Source of the DNA: Siderastrea radians
Taxonomy: Eukaryota; Cnidaria; Anthozoa; Scleractinia; Rhizangiidae
Assembly: GCA_964017195.1 (NCBI GenBank)
Contig: CAXHKT010000183.1
Coordinates: forward strand, 1,335,901 to 1,399,900
DNA length: 64,000 bases
Direction: 5' to 3'
Shown one piece after another: positions 49,513 to 63,322 of this stretch. The position numbers were made by a program, and so were the translations under genes. The notes under the pieces are model-generated. The model did not search any database. It was not told where the DNA came from and was given only the letters and a program-made list of their open reading frames with translations. How positions within the stretch are numbered: the stretch's first letter is position 1; each line of letters starts with the position of its first letter.

Positions 49513-50974
49513 AAAAGCGCGATATGTGCGATCCTTAGGGAAAAAACCCCATTTTTGGCCTTCCCAGAGGCTAAAAAGATGTTGTTGACTGAGCAAGGCT
49601 GCGCAAGGCTGCGCACTGGCCTAATAATAATGCAAATCCCTCGGGGCTATCAGAAAAAAACGTTTATTGTGTAGAAAAGCGCGATATGTGCGATCCTTAG
49701 GGAAAAAACCCCATTTTTGGCCTTCCCAGAGGCTAAAAAAGGTGTTGTTGACTGAGCAAGGCTGCGCAAGGCTGCGCACTGGCCTAATAATAATGCAAAT
49801 CCCTCGGGGCTATCAGAAAAAAACGTTTATTGTGTAGAAAAGCGCGATATGTGCGATCCTTAGGGAAAAAACCCCATTTTTGGCCTTCCCAGAGGCTAAA
49901 GAGATGTTGTTGACTGAGCAAGGCTGCGCAAGGCTGCGCACTGGCCTAATAATAATGCAAATCCCTCGGGGCTATCAGAAAAAAACGTTTATTGTGTAGA
50001 AAAGCGCGATATGTGCGATCCTTAGGGAAAAAACCCCATTTTTGGCCTTCCCAGAGGCTAAAGAGATGTTGTTGACTGAGCAAGGCTGCGCAAGGCTGCG
50101 CACTGGCCTAATAATAATGCAAATCCCTCGGGGCTATCAGAAAAAAACGTTTATTGTGTAGAAAAGCGCGATATGTGCGATCCTTAGGGAAAAAACCCCA
50201 TTTTTGCCCTTCCCAGAGGCTAAAAAGATGTTGTTGACTGAGCAAGGCTGCGCAAGGCTAAGCACTGGCCTAATAATAATGCAAATCCCTCGGGGCTATC
50301 AGAAAAAACGTTTATTGTGTAGAAAAGCGCGATCTGTGCGATCCTTAGGGAAAAAACCCCATTTTTGGCCTTCCCAGAGGCTCAAAAAGGTGTTGTTGAC
50401 TGAGCAAGGCTGCGCAAGGCTGCGCACTGGCCTAATAATAATGCAAATCCCTTGGGGCTATCAGAAAAACACGTTTATTGTGTAGAAAAGCGCGATATGT
50501 GCGATCCTTAGGGAAAAAAACCCATTTTTGGCCTTCCCAGAGGCTAAAAAGATGTTGTTGACTGAGCAAGGCTGCGCAAGGCTGCGCACTGGCCTAATAA
50601 TAATGCAAATCCCTCGGGGCTATCAGAAAAAAACGTTTATTGTGTAGAAAAGCGCGATATGTGCGATCCTTAGGGAAAAAACCCCATTTTTGGCCTTCCC
50701 AGAGGCTAAAAAAGGTGTTGTTGACTGAGCAAGGCTGCGCAAGGCTGCGCACTGGCCTAATAATAATGCAAATCCCTCGGGGCTATCAGAAAAAAAACGT
50801 TTATTGTGTAGAAAAGCGCGATATGTGCGATCCTTAGGGAAAAAACCCCATTTTTGGCCTTCCCAGAGGCTAAAAAAGGTGTTGTTGACTGAGCAAGGCT
50901 GCGCAAGGCTGCGCACTGGCCTAATAATAATGCAAATCCCTCGGGGCTATCAGAAAAAAACGTTTATTGTGTAG

Positions 50975-51789
50975 AAAGTCTGCGATTTTGTCGATAAGGT
51001 GGAAAAAACCCCATTTTTGGCCTTCCCAGAGGCTATAAAAGCTAACTGGCGCTCTCAGCTGCATGCACAAAGCTCCCAAATGCATTCAATCCCTCTGGGA
51101 CCATCCGAAAAAAATTCCTTTTGTGCAAAAGTACAAAGAAAGCGCGATATGTGCGATCCTTAGGGAAAAAACCCCATTTTGGGGCATTCCCAGAGGCAAA
51201 AAAGGTGTTGTTATCTGCGCAATCTGTCTGCGCAAGGCTGCGCACTGGCCCAATAATAATGCAAATCCCTCGGGGCTATCAGAAAAAAAAGTTTATTGTG
51301 TAGAAAGTCTGCAATTTTGTCGATTAGGTGGAAATTTCAGTTTTGAGAGGGGTGGGCTGGGTCCCTCAAAAAAGTGCTGGTTTTGGTGCAACGGCCCCAG
51401 CACAAAAGCACCCCAGATCCCGTTGCGGCACCAAAAACATTCCATTTGGCACTATTTTTATCGAATTTGGCGATACTAAAAAGTGCTGCACTTTTTCAGG
51501 GCTTGAATTAGCCCCAAAAAGCAGAAAAAAGCTAATTGGCGCTCTCAGCTGCATGCACAAAGGTCCCAAATGCATTCAATCCCTCTGGGACCATCCGAAA
51601 AAAATTCCTTTTGTGCAAAAGCACAAAGAAGGCGCGATATGTGCGATCCTTAGGGAAAAAACCCCATTTTTGGCCTTCCCAGAGGCTAAAAAAGGTGTTG
51701 TTGACTGAGCAAGGCTGCGCAAGGCTGCGCACTGGCCTAATAATAATGCAAATCCCTCGGGGCTATCAGAAAAAACGTTTATTGTGTAG
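50975..51789 (+). repeat. BC module
   Basis: B/C boundary at 51303/51304. It shares CGATTAGGTGG and GGGCTGGGTCC with the module 2,277 bp upstream, so the two are tandem copies of one 14-subunit block. Confidence 0.92.
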
Positions 51790-53241
51790 AAAAGCGCGAT
51801 ATGTGCGATCCTTAGGGAAAAAACCCCATTTTTGGCCTTCCCAGAGGCTAAAAAGATGTTGTTGACTGAGCAAGGCTGCGCAAGGCTGCGCACTGGCCTA
51901 ATAATAATGCAAATCCCTCGGGGCTATCAGAAAAAAACGTTTATTGTGTAGAAAAGCGCGATATGTGCGATCCTTAGGGAAAAAACCCCATTTTTGGCCT
52001 TCCCAGAGGCTAAAAAAGGTGTTGTTGACTGAGCAAGGCTGCGCAAGGCTGCGCACTGGCCTAATAATAATGCAAATCCCTCAGGGCTATCAGAAAAAAA
52101 CGTTTATTGTGTAGAAAAACGCGATATGTGCGATCCTTAGGGAAAAAACCCCATTTTTGGCCTTCCCAGAACCTAAAAAGATGTTGTTGACTGAGCAAGG
52201 CTGCGCAAAGCTGTGCACTGGCCTAATAATAATGCAAATCCCTCGGGGCTATCAGAAAAAAACGTTTATTGTGTAGAAAAGCGCGATATGTGCGATCCTT
52301 AGGGAAAAAACCCCATTTTTGGCCTTCCCAGAGGCTCAAAAAGGTGTTGTTGACTGAGCAAGGCTGCGCAAGGCTGCGCACTGGCCTAATAATAATGCAA
52401 ATCCCTCGGGGCTATCAGAAAAAAACGTTTATTGTGTAGAAAAGCGCGATATGTGCGATCCTTAGGGAAAAAAACCCATTTTTGGCCTTCCCAGAGGCTA
52501 AAAAGATGTTGTTGACTGAGCAAGGCTGCGCAAGGCTGCGCACTGGCCTAATAATAATGCAAATCCCTCGGGGCTATCAGAAAAAAACGTTTATTGTGTA
52601 GAAAAGCGCGATATGTGCGATCCTTAGGGAAAAAACCCCATTTTTGGCCTTCCCAGAGGCTAAAAAAGGTGTTGTTGACTGAGCAAGGCTGCGCAAGGCT
52701 GTGCACTGGCCTAATAATAATGCAAATCCCTCGGGGCTATCAGAAAAAAACGTTTATTGTGTAGAAAAGCGCGATATGTGCGATCCTTAGGGAAAAAACC
52801 CCATTTTTGGCCTTCCCAGAGGCTAAAAAAGGTGTTGTTGACTGAGCAAGGCTGCGCAAGGCTGCGCACTGGCCTAATAATAATGCAAATCCCTCGGGGC
52901 TATCAGAAAAAAACGTTTATTGTGTAGAAAAGCGCGATATGTGCGATCCTTAGGGAAAAAACCCCATTTTTGGCCTTCCCAGAGACTAAAAAGATGTTGT
53001 TGACTGAGCAAGGCTGCGCAAGGCTGCGCACTGGCCTAATAATAATGCAAATCCCTCGGGGCTATCAGAAAAAAACGTTTATTGTGTAGAAAAGCGCGAT
53101 ATGTGCGATCCTTAGGGAAAAAACCCCATTTTTGGCCTTCCCAGAGACTAAAAAGATGTTGTTGACTGAGCAAGGCTGCGCACTGGCCTAATAATAATGC
53201 AAATCCCTCGGGGCTATCACAAAAAAACGTTTATTGTGTAG

Positions 53242-53728
53242 AATGTCTGCAATTTTGTCGATAAGGTGGAAATTTCAGTTTTGAGAGGGGTGGGGTGGGT
53301 CCCTCAAAAAAGTGCTGGTTTTGGTGCAACGGCCTTAGCACAAAAGCACCCCAGATCCCGTTGCGGCACCAAAAAACATTCCATTTGGCACTATTTTTAT
53401 CGAATTTGGCGATACTAAAAAGTGCTGCACTTTTTTAGGGCTTGAATTAGCCCCAAAAAGCAGAAAAAAGCTAATTGGCGCTCTCAGCTGCATGCACAAA
53501 GGTCCCAAATGCATTCAATCCCTCTGGGACCATCCGAAAAAAATTCCTTTTGTGCAAAAGCACAAAGAAGGCGCGATATGTGCGATCCTTAGGGAAAAAA
53601 CCCCATTTTTGGCCTTCCCAGAGGCTAAAAAGATGTTGTTGACTGAGCAAGGCTGCGCAAGGCTGCGCACTGGCCTAATAATAATGCAAATCCCTCGGGG
53701 CTATCAGAAAAAAACGTTTATTGTGTAG
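53242..53728 (+). repeat. Solo C unit
   Basis: 487 bp with TAGAATGTCTGC at the start and CACTTTTTTAGGG, which breaks the palindrome-flanking CAGGG seen in other C units. The A monomer before it has a single decamer. Confidence 0.92.
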
Positions 53729-54542
53729 AAAAGCGCGATATGTGCGATCCTTAGGGAAAAAACCCCATTTTTGGCCTTCCCAGAGGCTAAAAAGATGTTG
53801 TTGACTGAGCAAGGCTGTGCAAGGCTGTGCACTGGCCTAATAATAATGCAAATCCCTCGGGGCTATCAGAAAAAAACGTTTATTGTGTAGAAAAGCGCGA
53901 TATGTGCGATCCTTAGGGAAAAAACCCCATTTTTGGCCTTCCCAGAGGCTCAAAAAGGTGTTGTTGACTGAGCAAGGCTGCGCAAGGCTGCGCACTGGCC
54001 TAATAATAATGCAAATCCCTCGGGGCTATCAGAAAAACACGTTTATTGTGTAGAAAAGCGCGATATGTGCGATCCTTAGGGAAAAAAACCCATTTTTGGC
54101 CTTCCCAGAGGCTAAAAAGATGTTGTTGACTGAGCAAGGCTGCGCAAGGCTGCGCACTGGCCTAATAATAATGCAAATCCCTCGGGGCTATCAGAAAAAA
54201 ACGTTTATTGTGTAGAAAAGCGCGATATGTGCGATCCTTAGGGAAAAAACCCCATTTTTGGCCTTCCCAGAGGCTCAAAAAGGTGTTGTTGACTGAGCAA
54301 GGCTGCGCAAGGCTGCGCACTGGCCTAATAATAATGCAAATCCCTCGGGGCTATCAGAAAAAAAACGTTAATTGTGTAGAAAAGCGCGATATGTGCGATC
54401 CTTAGGGAAAAAACCCCATTTTTGGCCTTCCCAGAGGCTCAAAAAGGTGTTGTTGACTGAGCAAGGCTGCGCAAGGCTGCGCACTGGCCTAATAATAATG
54501 CAAATCCCTCGGGGCTATCAGAAAAAAACGTTTATTGTGTAG

Positions 54543-54870
54543 AAAGTCTGTGATTTTGTCGATAAGGTGGAAAAAACCCCATTTTTGGCCTTCCCAGAGG
54601 CTATAAAAGCTAACTGGCGCTCTCAGCTGCATGCACAAAGCTCCCAAATGCATTCAATCCCTCTGGGACCATCCGAAAAAAATTCCTTTTGTGCAAAAGT
54701 ACAAAGAAAGCGCGATATGTGCGATCCTTAGGGAAAAACCCCATTTTGGGGCATTCCCAGAGGCAAAAAAGGTGTTGTTATCTGCGCAATCTGTCTGCGC
54801 AAGGCTGCGCACTGGCCCAATAATAATGCAAATCCCTCGGGGCTATCAGAAAAAAAAGTTTATTGTGTAG
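54543..54870 (+). repeat. B unit not followed by C
   Basis: The only full B unit (328 bp) followed by an A monomer, which opens AAAAGGGCGAT. It has GTCTGTGATT at the start and a short GGGAAAAACCCC. Confidence 0.9.
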
Positions 54871-55197
54871 AAAAGGGCGATATGTGCGATCCTTAGGGAA
54901 AAAACCCCATTTTTGGCCTTCCCAGAGGCTAAAAAAGGTGTTGTTGACTGAGCAAGGCTGCGCAAGGCTGCGCACTGGCCTAATAATAATGCAAATCCCT
55001 CGGGGCTATCAGAAAAAAAACGTTTATTGTGTAGAAAAGCGCGATATGTGCGATCCTTAGGGAAAAAACCCCATTTTTGTCCTTCCCAGAGGCCAAAAAA
55101 GGTGTTGTTGACTGAGCAAGGCTGCGCAAGGCTGCGCACTGGCCTAATAATAATGCAAATCCCTCGGGGCTATCAGAAAAAAACGTTTATTGTGTAG

Positions 55198-56013
55198 AAA
55201 GTCTGCGATTTTGTCGATAAGGTGGAAAAAACCCCATTTTTGGCCTTCCCAGAGGCTATAAAAGCTAACTGGCGCTCTCAGCTGCATGCACAAAGCTCCC
55301 AAATGCATTCAATCCCTCTGGGACCATCCGAAAAAAATTCCTTTTGTGCAAAAGTACAAAGAAAGCGCGATATGTGCGATCCTTAGGGAAAAAACCCCAT
55401 TTTGGGGCATTCCCAGAGGCAAAAAAGGTGTTGTTATCTGCGCAATCTGTCTGCGCAAGGCTGCGCACTGGCCCAATAATAATGCAAATCCCTCGGGGCT
55501 ATCAGAAAAAAAAGTTTATTGTGTAGAAAGTCTGCAATTTTGTCGATAAGGTGGAAATTTCAGTTTTGAGAGGGGTGGGGTGGGTCCCTCAAAAAAGTGC
55601 TGGTTTTGGTGCAACGGCCCCAGCACAAAAGCACCCCAGATCCCGTTGCGGCACCAAAAAACATTCCATTTGGCACTATTTTTATCGAATTTGGCGATAC
55701 TAAAAAGTGCTGCACTTTTTCAGGGCTTGAATTAGCCCCAAAAAGCAGAAAAAAGCTAATTGGCGCTCTCAGCTGCATGCACAAAGGTCCCAAATGCATT
55801 CAATCCCTCTGGGACCATCCGAAAAAAATTCCTTTTGTGCAAAAGCACAAAGAAGGCGCGAATGTGCGATCCTTAGGGAAAAAACCCCATTTTTGGCCTT
55901 CCCAGAGGCTAAAAAAGGTGTTGTTGACTGAGCAAGGCTGCGCAAGGCTGCGCACTGGCCTAATAATAATGCAAATCCCTCGGGGCTATCAGAAAAAAAC
56001 GTTAATTGTGTAG
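55198..56013 (+). repeat. BC module
   Basis: B/C boundary at 55526/55527. C3 has GCGCGAATGTGCG, a one-base-shorter form of GCGCGATATGTGCG. Confidence 0.92.
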
Positions 56014-56823
56014 AAAAGCGCGATATGTGCGATCCTTAGGGAAAAAACCCCATTTTTGGCCTTCCCAGAGGCTAAAAAGATGTTGTTGACTGAGCAAGGC
56101 TGCGCAAGGTTGCGCACTGGCCTAATAATAATGCAAATCCCTCGGGGCTATCAGAAAAAAACGTTTATTGTGTAGAAAAGCGCGATATGTGCGATCCTTA
56201 GGGAAAAAACCCCATTTTTGGCCTTCCCAGAGGCTCAAAAAGGTGCTGTTGACTGAGCAAGGCTGCGCAAGGCTGCGCACTGGCCTAATAATAATTCAAA
56301 TCCCTCGGGGCTATCAGAAAAAAAAGTTTACTGTGTAGAAAAACGCGATATGTGCGATCCTTAGGGAAAAAACCCATTTTTGGCCTTCCCAGAGGCTAAA
56401 AAAATGTTGTTGACTGAGCAAGGCTGCGCAAGGCTGCGCACTGGCCTAATAATAATGCAAATCCCTCGGGGCTATCAGAAAAAAACGTTTATTGTGTAGA
56501 AAAGCGCGATATGTGCGATCCTTAGGGAAAAAACCCCATTTTTGGCCTTCCCAGAGACTAAAAAGATGTTGTTGACTGAGCAAGGCTGCGCAAGGCTGCG
56601 CACTGGCCTAATAATAATGCAAATCCCTCGGGGCTATCAGAAAAAAACGTTTATTGTGTAGAAAAGCGCGATATGTGCGATCCTTAGGGAAAAAACCCCA
56701 TTTTTGGCCTTCCCAGAGACTAAAAAGATGTTGTTGACTGAGCAAGGCTGCGCAAGGCTGCGCACTGGCCTAATAATAATGCAAATACCTCGGGGCTATC
56801 AGAAAAAAACGTTTATTGTGTAG

Positions 56824-57310
56824 AAAGTCTGCAATTTTGTCGATAAGGTGGAAATTTCAGTTTTGAGAGGGGTGGGGTGGGTCCCTCAAAAAAGTGCTGG
56901 TTTTGGTGCAACGGCCTTAGCACAAAAGCACCCCAGATCCCGTTGCGGCACCAAAAAACATTCCATTTGGCACTATTTTTATCGAATTTGGCGATACTAA
57001 AAAGTGCTGCACTTTTTCAGGGCTTGAATTAGCCCCAAAAAGCAGAAAAAAGCTAATTGGCGCTCTCAGCTGCATGCACAAAGGTCCCAAATGCATTCAA
57101 TCCCTCTGGGACCATCCGAAAAAAATTCCTTTTGTGCAAAAGCACAAAGAAGGCGCGATATGTGCGATCCTTAGGGAAAAAAACCCATTTTTGGCCTTCC
57201 CAGAGGCTAAAAAAGGTGTTGTTGACTGAGCAAGGCTGCGCAAGGCTGCGCACTGGCCTAATAATAATGCAAATCCCTCGGGGCTATCAGAAAAAACGTT
57301 TATTGTGTAG
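56824..57310 (+). repeat. Solo C unit
   Basis: Counterpart of 62025-62511, 5,201 bp away. Confidence 0.92.
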
Positions 57311-57961
57311 AAAAGCGCGATATGTGCGATCCTTAGGGAAAAAACCCCATTTTTGGCCTTCCCAGAGGCTAAAAAGATGTTGTTGACTGAGCAAGGTTGC
57401 GCAAGGCTGTGCACTGGCCTAATAATAATGCAAATCCCTCGGGGCTATCAGAAAAAAACGTTTATTGTGTAGAAAAGCGCGATATGTGCGATCCTTAGGG
57501 AAAAAACCCCATTTTTGGCCTTCCCAGAGGCTAAAAAAGGTGTTGTTGACTGAGCAAGGCTGCGCAAGGCTGCGCACTGGCCTAATAATAATGCAAATCC
57601 CTCGGGGCTATCAGAAAAAAACGTTTATTGTGTAGAAAAACGCGATATGTGCGATCCTTAGGGAAAAAACCCCATTTTTGGCCTTCCCAGGGGCTAAAAA
57701 ATGTGTTGTTGACTGAGCAAGGCTGCGCAAGGCTGCGCACTGGCCTAATAATAATGCAAATCCCTCGGGGCTATCAGAAAAAAACGTTTATTGTGTAGAA
57801 AAACGCGATATGTGCGATCCTTAGGGAAAAAACCCCATTTTTGGCCTTCCCAGGGGCTAAAAAATGTGTTGTTGACTGAGCAAGGCTGCGCAAGGCTGCG
57901 CACTGGCCTAATAATAATGCAAATCCCTCGGGGCTATCAGAAAAAAACGTTTATTGTGTAG

Positions 57962-58775
57962 AAAGTCTGCGATTTTGTCGATAAGGTGGAAAAAACCCCA
58001 TTTTTGGCCTTCCCAGAGGCTATAAAAGCTAACTGGCGCTCTCAGCTGCATGCACAAAGCTCCCAAATGCATTCAATCCCTCTGGGACCATCCGAAAAAA
58101 ATTCCTTTTGTGCAAAAGTACAAAGAAAACGCGATATGTGCGATCCTTAGGGAAAAAACCCCATGTTGGGGCATTCCCAGAGGCAAAAAAGGTGTTGTTA
58201 TCTGCGCAATCTGTCTGCGCAAGGCTGCGCACTGGCCCAATAATAATGCAAATCCCTCGGGGCTATCAGAAAAAAAGTTTATTGTGTAGAAAGTCTGCAA
58301 TTTTGTCGATAAGGTGGAAATTTCAGTTTTGAGAGGGGTGGGGTGGGTCCCTCAAAAAAGTGCTGGTTTTGGTGCAACGGCCCCAGCACAAAAGCACCCC
58401 AGATCCCGTTGCGGCACCAAAAACATTCCATTTGGCACTATTTTTATCGAATTTGGCGATACTAAAAAGTGCTGCACTTTTTCAGGGCTTGAATTAGCCC
58501 CAAAAAGCAGAAAAAAGCTAATTGGCGCTCTCAGCTGCATGCACAAAGGTCCCAAATGCATTCAATCCCTCTGGGACCATCCGAAAAATATTCCTTTTGT
58601 GCAAAAGCACAAAGAAGGCGCGATATGTGCGATCCTTAGGGAAAAAACCCCATTTTTGGCCTTCCCAGAGGCTAAAAAAGGTGTTGTTGACTGAGCAAGG
58701 CTGCGCAAGGCTGCGCACTGGCCTAATAATAATGCAAATCCCTCGGGGCTATCAGAAAAAACGTTTATTGTGTAG
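57962..58775 (+). repeat. BC module
   Basis: B/C boundary at 58289/58290. Private changes are AAAGAAAACGCG and CCATGTTGGGGC in B2 and CCGAAAAATATTCC in C2. Confidence 0.92.
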
Positions 58776-60238
58776 AAAAGCGCGATATGTGCGATCCTTA
58801 GGGAAAAAACCCCATTTTTGGCCTTCCCAGAGGCTAAAAAGATGTTGTTGACTGAGCAAGGCTGCGCAAGGCTGCGCACTGGCCTAATAATAATGCAAAT
58901 CCCTCGGGGCTATCAGAAAAAAACGTTTATTGTGTAGAAAAGCGCGATATGTGCGATCCTTAGGGAAAAAACCCCATTTTTGGCCTTCCCAGAGGCTAAA
59001 AAAGGTGTTGTTGACTGAGCAAGGCTGCGCAAGGCTGCGCACTGGCCTAATAATAATGCAAATCCCTCGGGGCTATCAGAAAAAAACGTTTATTGTGTAG
59101 AAAAGCGCGATATGTGCGATCCTTAGGGAAAAAACCCCATTTTTGGCCTTCCCAGAGGCTAAAGAGATGTTGTTGACTGAGCAAGGCTGCGCAAGGCTGC
59201 GCACTGGCCTAATAATAATGCAAATCCCTCGGGGCTATCAGAAAAAAACGTTTATTGTGTAGAAAAGCGCGATATGTGCGATCCTTAGGGAAAAAACCCG
59301 ATTTTTGGCCTTCCCAGAGGCTAAAGAGATGTTGTTGACTGAGCAAGGCTGCGCAAGGCTGCGCACTGGTCTAATCATAATGCAAATCCCTCGGGGCTAT
59401 CAGAAAAAAATGTTAATTGTGTAGAAAAGCGCGATATGTGCGATCCTTAGGGAAAAAACCCCATTTTTGGCCTTCCCAGAGGCTAAAAAGATGTTGTTGA
59501 CTGAGCAAGGCTGCGCAAGGCTGTGCACTGGCCTAATAATAATGCAAATCCCTCGGGGCTATCAGAAAAAAACGTTTATTGTGTAGAAAAGCGCGATATG
59601 TGCGATCCTTAGGGAAAAAACCCCATTTTTGGCCTTCCCAGAGGCTCAAAAAGGTGTTGTTGACTGAGCAAGGCTGCGCAAGGCTGCGCACTGGCCTAAT
59701 AATAATGCAAATCCCTCGGGGCTATCAGAAAAACACGTTTATTGTGTAGAAAAGCGCGATATGTGCGATCCTTAGGGAAAAAAACCCATTTTTGGCCTTC
59801 CCAGAGGCTAAAAAGATGTTGTTGACTGAGCAAGGCTGCGCAAGGCTGCGCACTGGCCTAATAATAATGCAAATCCCTCGGGGCTATCAGAAAAAAACGT
59901 TTATTGTGTAGAAAAGCGCGATATGTGCGATCCTTAGGGAAAAAACCCCATTTTTGGCCTTCCCAGAGGCTAAAAAAGGTGTTGTTGACTGAGCAAGGCT
60001 GCGCAAGGCTGCGCACTGGCCTAATAATAATGCAAATCCCTCGGGGCTATCAGAAAAAAAACGTTTCTTGTGTAGAAAAGCGCGATATGTGCGATCCTTA
60101 GGGAAAAAACCCCATTTTTGGCCTTCCCAGAGGCTAAAAAAGGTGTTGTTGACTGAGCAAGGCTGCGCAAGGCTGCGCACTGGCCTAATAATAATGCAAA
60201 TCCCTCGGGGCTATCAGAAAAAAACGTTTATTGTGTAG

Positions 60239-60400
60239 AAAGTCTGCGATTTTGTCGATAAGGTGGAAAAAACCCCATTTTTGGCCTTCCCAGAGGCTAA
60301 AAAGATGTTGTTGACTGAGCAAGGCTGCGCAAAGCTGCGCACTGGCCTAATAATAATGCAAATCCCTCGGGGCTATCAGAAAAAAACGTTTATTGTGTAG
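60239..60400 (+). repeat. B' unit: 162-bp B1/A hybrid
   Basis: It opens like B1 (GTCTGCGATTTTGTCGATAA, GGTGG) and then continues as A (GGCTAAAAAGATG) for the rest. Its length equals one A monomer, so the exchange kept register. Confidence 0.88.
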
Positions 60401-62024
60401 AAAAGCGCGATATGTGCGATCCTTAGGGAAAAAACCCCATTTTTGGCCTTCCCAGAGGCTCAAAAAGGTGCTGTTGACTGAGCAAGGCTGCACAAGGCTG
60501 CGCACTGGCCTAATAATAATGCAAATCCCTCGGGGCTATCAGAAAAAAACGTTTATGGTGTAGAAAAGCGCGATATGTGCGATCCTTAGGGAAAAAAACC
60601 CATTTTTGGCCTTCCCAGAGGCTAAAAAGATGTTGTTGACTGAGCAAGGCTGCGCAAGGCTGCGCACTGGCCTAATAATAATGCAAATCCCTCGGGGCTA
60701 TCAGAAAAAAACGTTTATTGTGTAGAAAAGCGCGATATGTGCGATCCTTAGGGAAAAAAACCCATTTTTGGCCTTCCCATAGGCTAAAAAAGGTGTTGTT
60801 GACTGAGCAAGGCTGCGCAAGGCTGCGCACTGGCCTAATAATAATGCAAATCCCTCGGGGCTATCAGAAAAAAACGTTTATTGTGTAGAAAAGCGCGATA
60901 TGTGCGATCCTTAGGAAAAAAAACCCATTTTTGGCCTTCCCAGAACCTAAAAAGATGTTGTTGACTGAGCAAGGCTGCGCAAGGCTGCGCACTGGCCTAA
61001 TAATAATGCAAATCCCTCGGGGCTATCAGAAAAAAACGTTTATTGTGTAGAAAAGCGCGATTTGTGCGATCCTTAGGGAAAAAACCCCATTTTTGGCCTT
61101 CCCAGAGGCTAAAAAAGGTGTTGTTGACTGAGCAAGGCTGCGCAAGGCTGCGCACTGGCCTAATAATAATGCAAATCCCTCGGGGCTATCAGAAAAAAAC
61201 GTTAATTGTGTAGAAAAGCGCGATATGTGCGATCCTTAGGGAAAAAACCCCATTTTTGGCCTTCCCAGAGGCTAAAAAGATGTTGTTGACTGAGCAAGGC
61301 TGCGCAAGGCTGCGCACTGGCCTAATAATAATGCAAATCCCTCGGGGCTATCAGAAAAACACGTTTGTTGTGAAGAAAAGCGCGATATGTGCGATCCTTA
61401 GGGAAAAAACCCCATTTTTGGCCTTCCCAGAGGCTCAAAAAGGTGCTGTTGACTGAGCAAGGCTGCGCAAGGCTGCGCACTGGCCTAATAATAATTCAAA
61501 TCCCTCGGGGCTATCAGAAAAAAAAGTTTACTGTGTAGAAAAACGCGATATGTGCGATCCTTAGGGAAAAAAACCCATTTTTGGCCTTCCCAGAGGCTAA
61601 CAAAATGTTGTTGACTGATCAAGGCTGCGCAAGGCTGCGCACTGGCCTAATAATAATGCAAATCCCTCGGGGCTATCAGAAAAAAACGTTTATTGTGTAG
61701 AAAAGCGCGATATGTGCGATCCTTAGGGAAAAAACCCCATTTTTGGCCTTCCCAGAGACTAAAAAGATGTTGTTGACTGAGCAAGGCTGCGCAAGGCTGC
61801 GCACTGGCCTAATAATAATGCAAATCCCTCGGGGCTATCAGAAAAAAACGTTTATTGTGTAGAAAAGCGCGATATGTGCGATCCTTAGGGAAAAAACCCC
61901 ATTTTTGGCCTTCCCAGAGACTAAAAAGATGTTGTTGACTGAGCAAGGCTGCGCAAGGCTGCGCACTGGCCTAATAATAATGCAAATACCTCGGGGCTAT
62001 CAGAAAAAAACGTTTATTGTGTAG

Positions 62025-62511
62025 AAAGTCTGCAATTTTGTCGATAAGGTGGAAATTTCAGTTTTGAGAGGGGTGGGGTGGGTCCCTCAAAAAAGTGCTG
62101 GTTTTGGTGCAACGGCCTTAGCACAAAAGCACCCCAGATCCCGTTGCGGCACCAAAAAACATTCCATTTGGCACTATTTTTATCGAATTTGGCGATACTA
62201 AAAAGTGCTGCACTTTTTCAGGGCTTGAATTAGCCCCAAAAAGCAGAAAAAAGCTAATTGGCGCTCTCAGCTGCATGCACAAAGGTCCCAAATGCATTCA
62301 ATCCCTCTGGGACCATCCGAAAAAAATTCCTTTTGTGCAAAAGCACAAAGAAGGCGCGATATGTGCGATCCTTAGGGAAAAAAACCCATTTTTGGCCTTC
62401 CCAGAGGCTAAAAAAGGTGTTGTTGACTGAGCAAGGCTGCGCAAGGCTGCGCACTGGCCTAATAATAATGCAAATCCCTCGGGGCTATCAGAAAAAACGT
62501 TTATTGTGTAG
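62025..62511 (+). repeat. Solo C unit
   Basis: Counterpart of 56824-57310; both share the AAATACCTCGG of the A monomer just before them. Confidence 0.92.
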
Positions 62512-63322
62512 AAAAGCGCGATATGTGCGATCCTTAGGGAAAAAACCCCATTTTTGGCCTTCCCAGAGGCTAAAAAGATGTTGTTGACTGAGCAAGGTTG
62601 CGCAAGGCTGTGCACTGGCCTAATAATAATGCAAATCCCTCGGGGCTATCAGAAAAAAACGTTTATTGTGTAGAAAAGCGCGATATGTGCGATCCTTAGG
62701 GAAAAAACCCCATTTTTGGCCTTCCCAGAGGCTAAAAAAGGTGTTGTTGACTGAGCAAGGCTGCGCAAGGCTGCGCACTGGCCTAATAATAATGCAAATC
62801 CCTCGGGGCTATCAGAAAAAAACGTTTATTGTGTAGAAAAACGCGATATGTGCGATCCTTAGGGAAAAAACCCCATTTTTGGCCTTCCCAGAGGCTAAAG
62901 AGATGTTGTTGACTGAGCAAGGCTGCGCAAGGCTGCGCACTGGCCTAATAATAATGCAAATCCCTCGGGGCTATCAGAAAAAAACGTTTATTGTGTAGAA
63001 AAGCGCGATATGTGCGATCCTTAGGGAAAAAACCCCATTTTTGGCCTTCCCAGAGGCTAAAGAGATGTTGTTGACTGAGCAAGGCTGCGCAAGGCTGCGC
63101 ACTGGTCTAATAATAATGCAAATCCCTCGGGGCTATCAGAAAAAAACGTTAATTGTGTAGAAAAGCGCGATATGTGCGATCCTTAGGGAAAAAACCCCAT
63201 TTTTGGCCTTCCCAGAGGCTAAAAAGATGTTGTTGACTGAGCAAGGCTGCGCAAGGCTGTGCACTGGCCTAATAATAATGCAAATCCCTCGGGGCGATCA
63301 GAAAAAAACGTTTATTGTGTAG

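Larger units (their letters stand above)
29893..52439. repeat. Macro-unit copy 2, 22,547 bp
   Basis: Order of landmarks: A2 BC A5 BC A8 C A2 C A7 BC A3 H A1 BC A2 BC A1 BC(with mobile element) A4 C A5 BC A9 C A3 C A5 BC A9 BC A4. Against copy 1 it has gained a 1,626-bp duplication near its start, gained about 325 bp with a different module order at 34.4-36.4 kb, lost one A monomer before the mobile-element module, and kept a BC where copy 1 has a 325-bp hybrid. The offset between copies therefore steps 20,278, 21,904, 22,228, 22,067, 22,077, 22,067, 22,057 and 22,547 bp. No gene is seen. Confidence 0.85.

Noticed and set aside
9615..52439. The macro-duplication as a pure assembly artefact
   Set aside because: The copies differ by a tandem duplication, whole-monomer indels, a relocated C unit and scattered substitutions, which a simple duplicated contig would not show. 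Read support is still worth checking.
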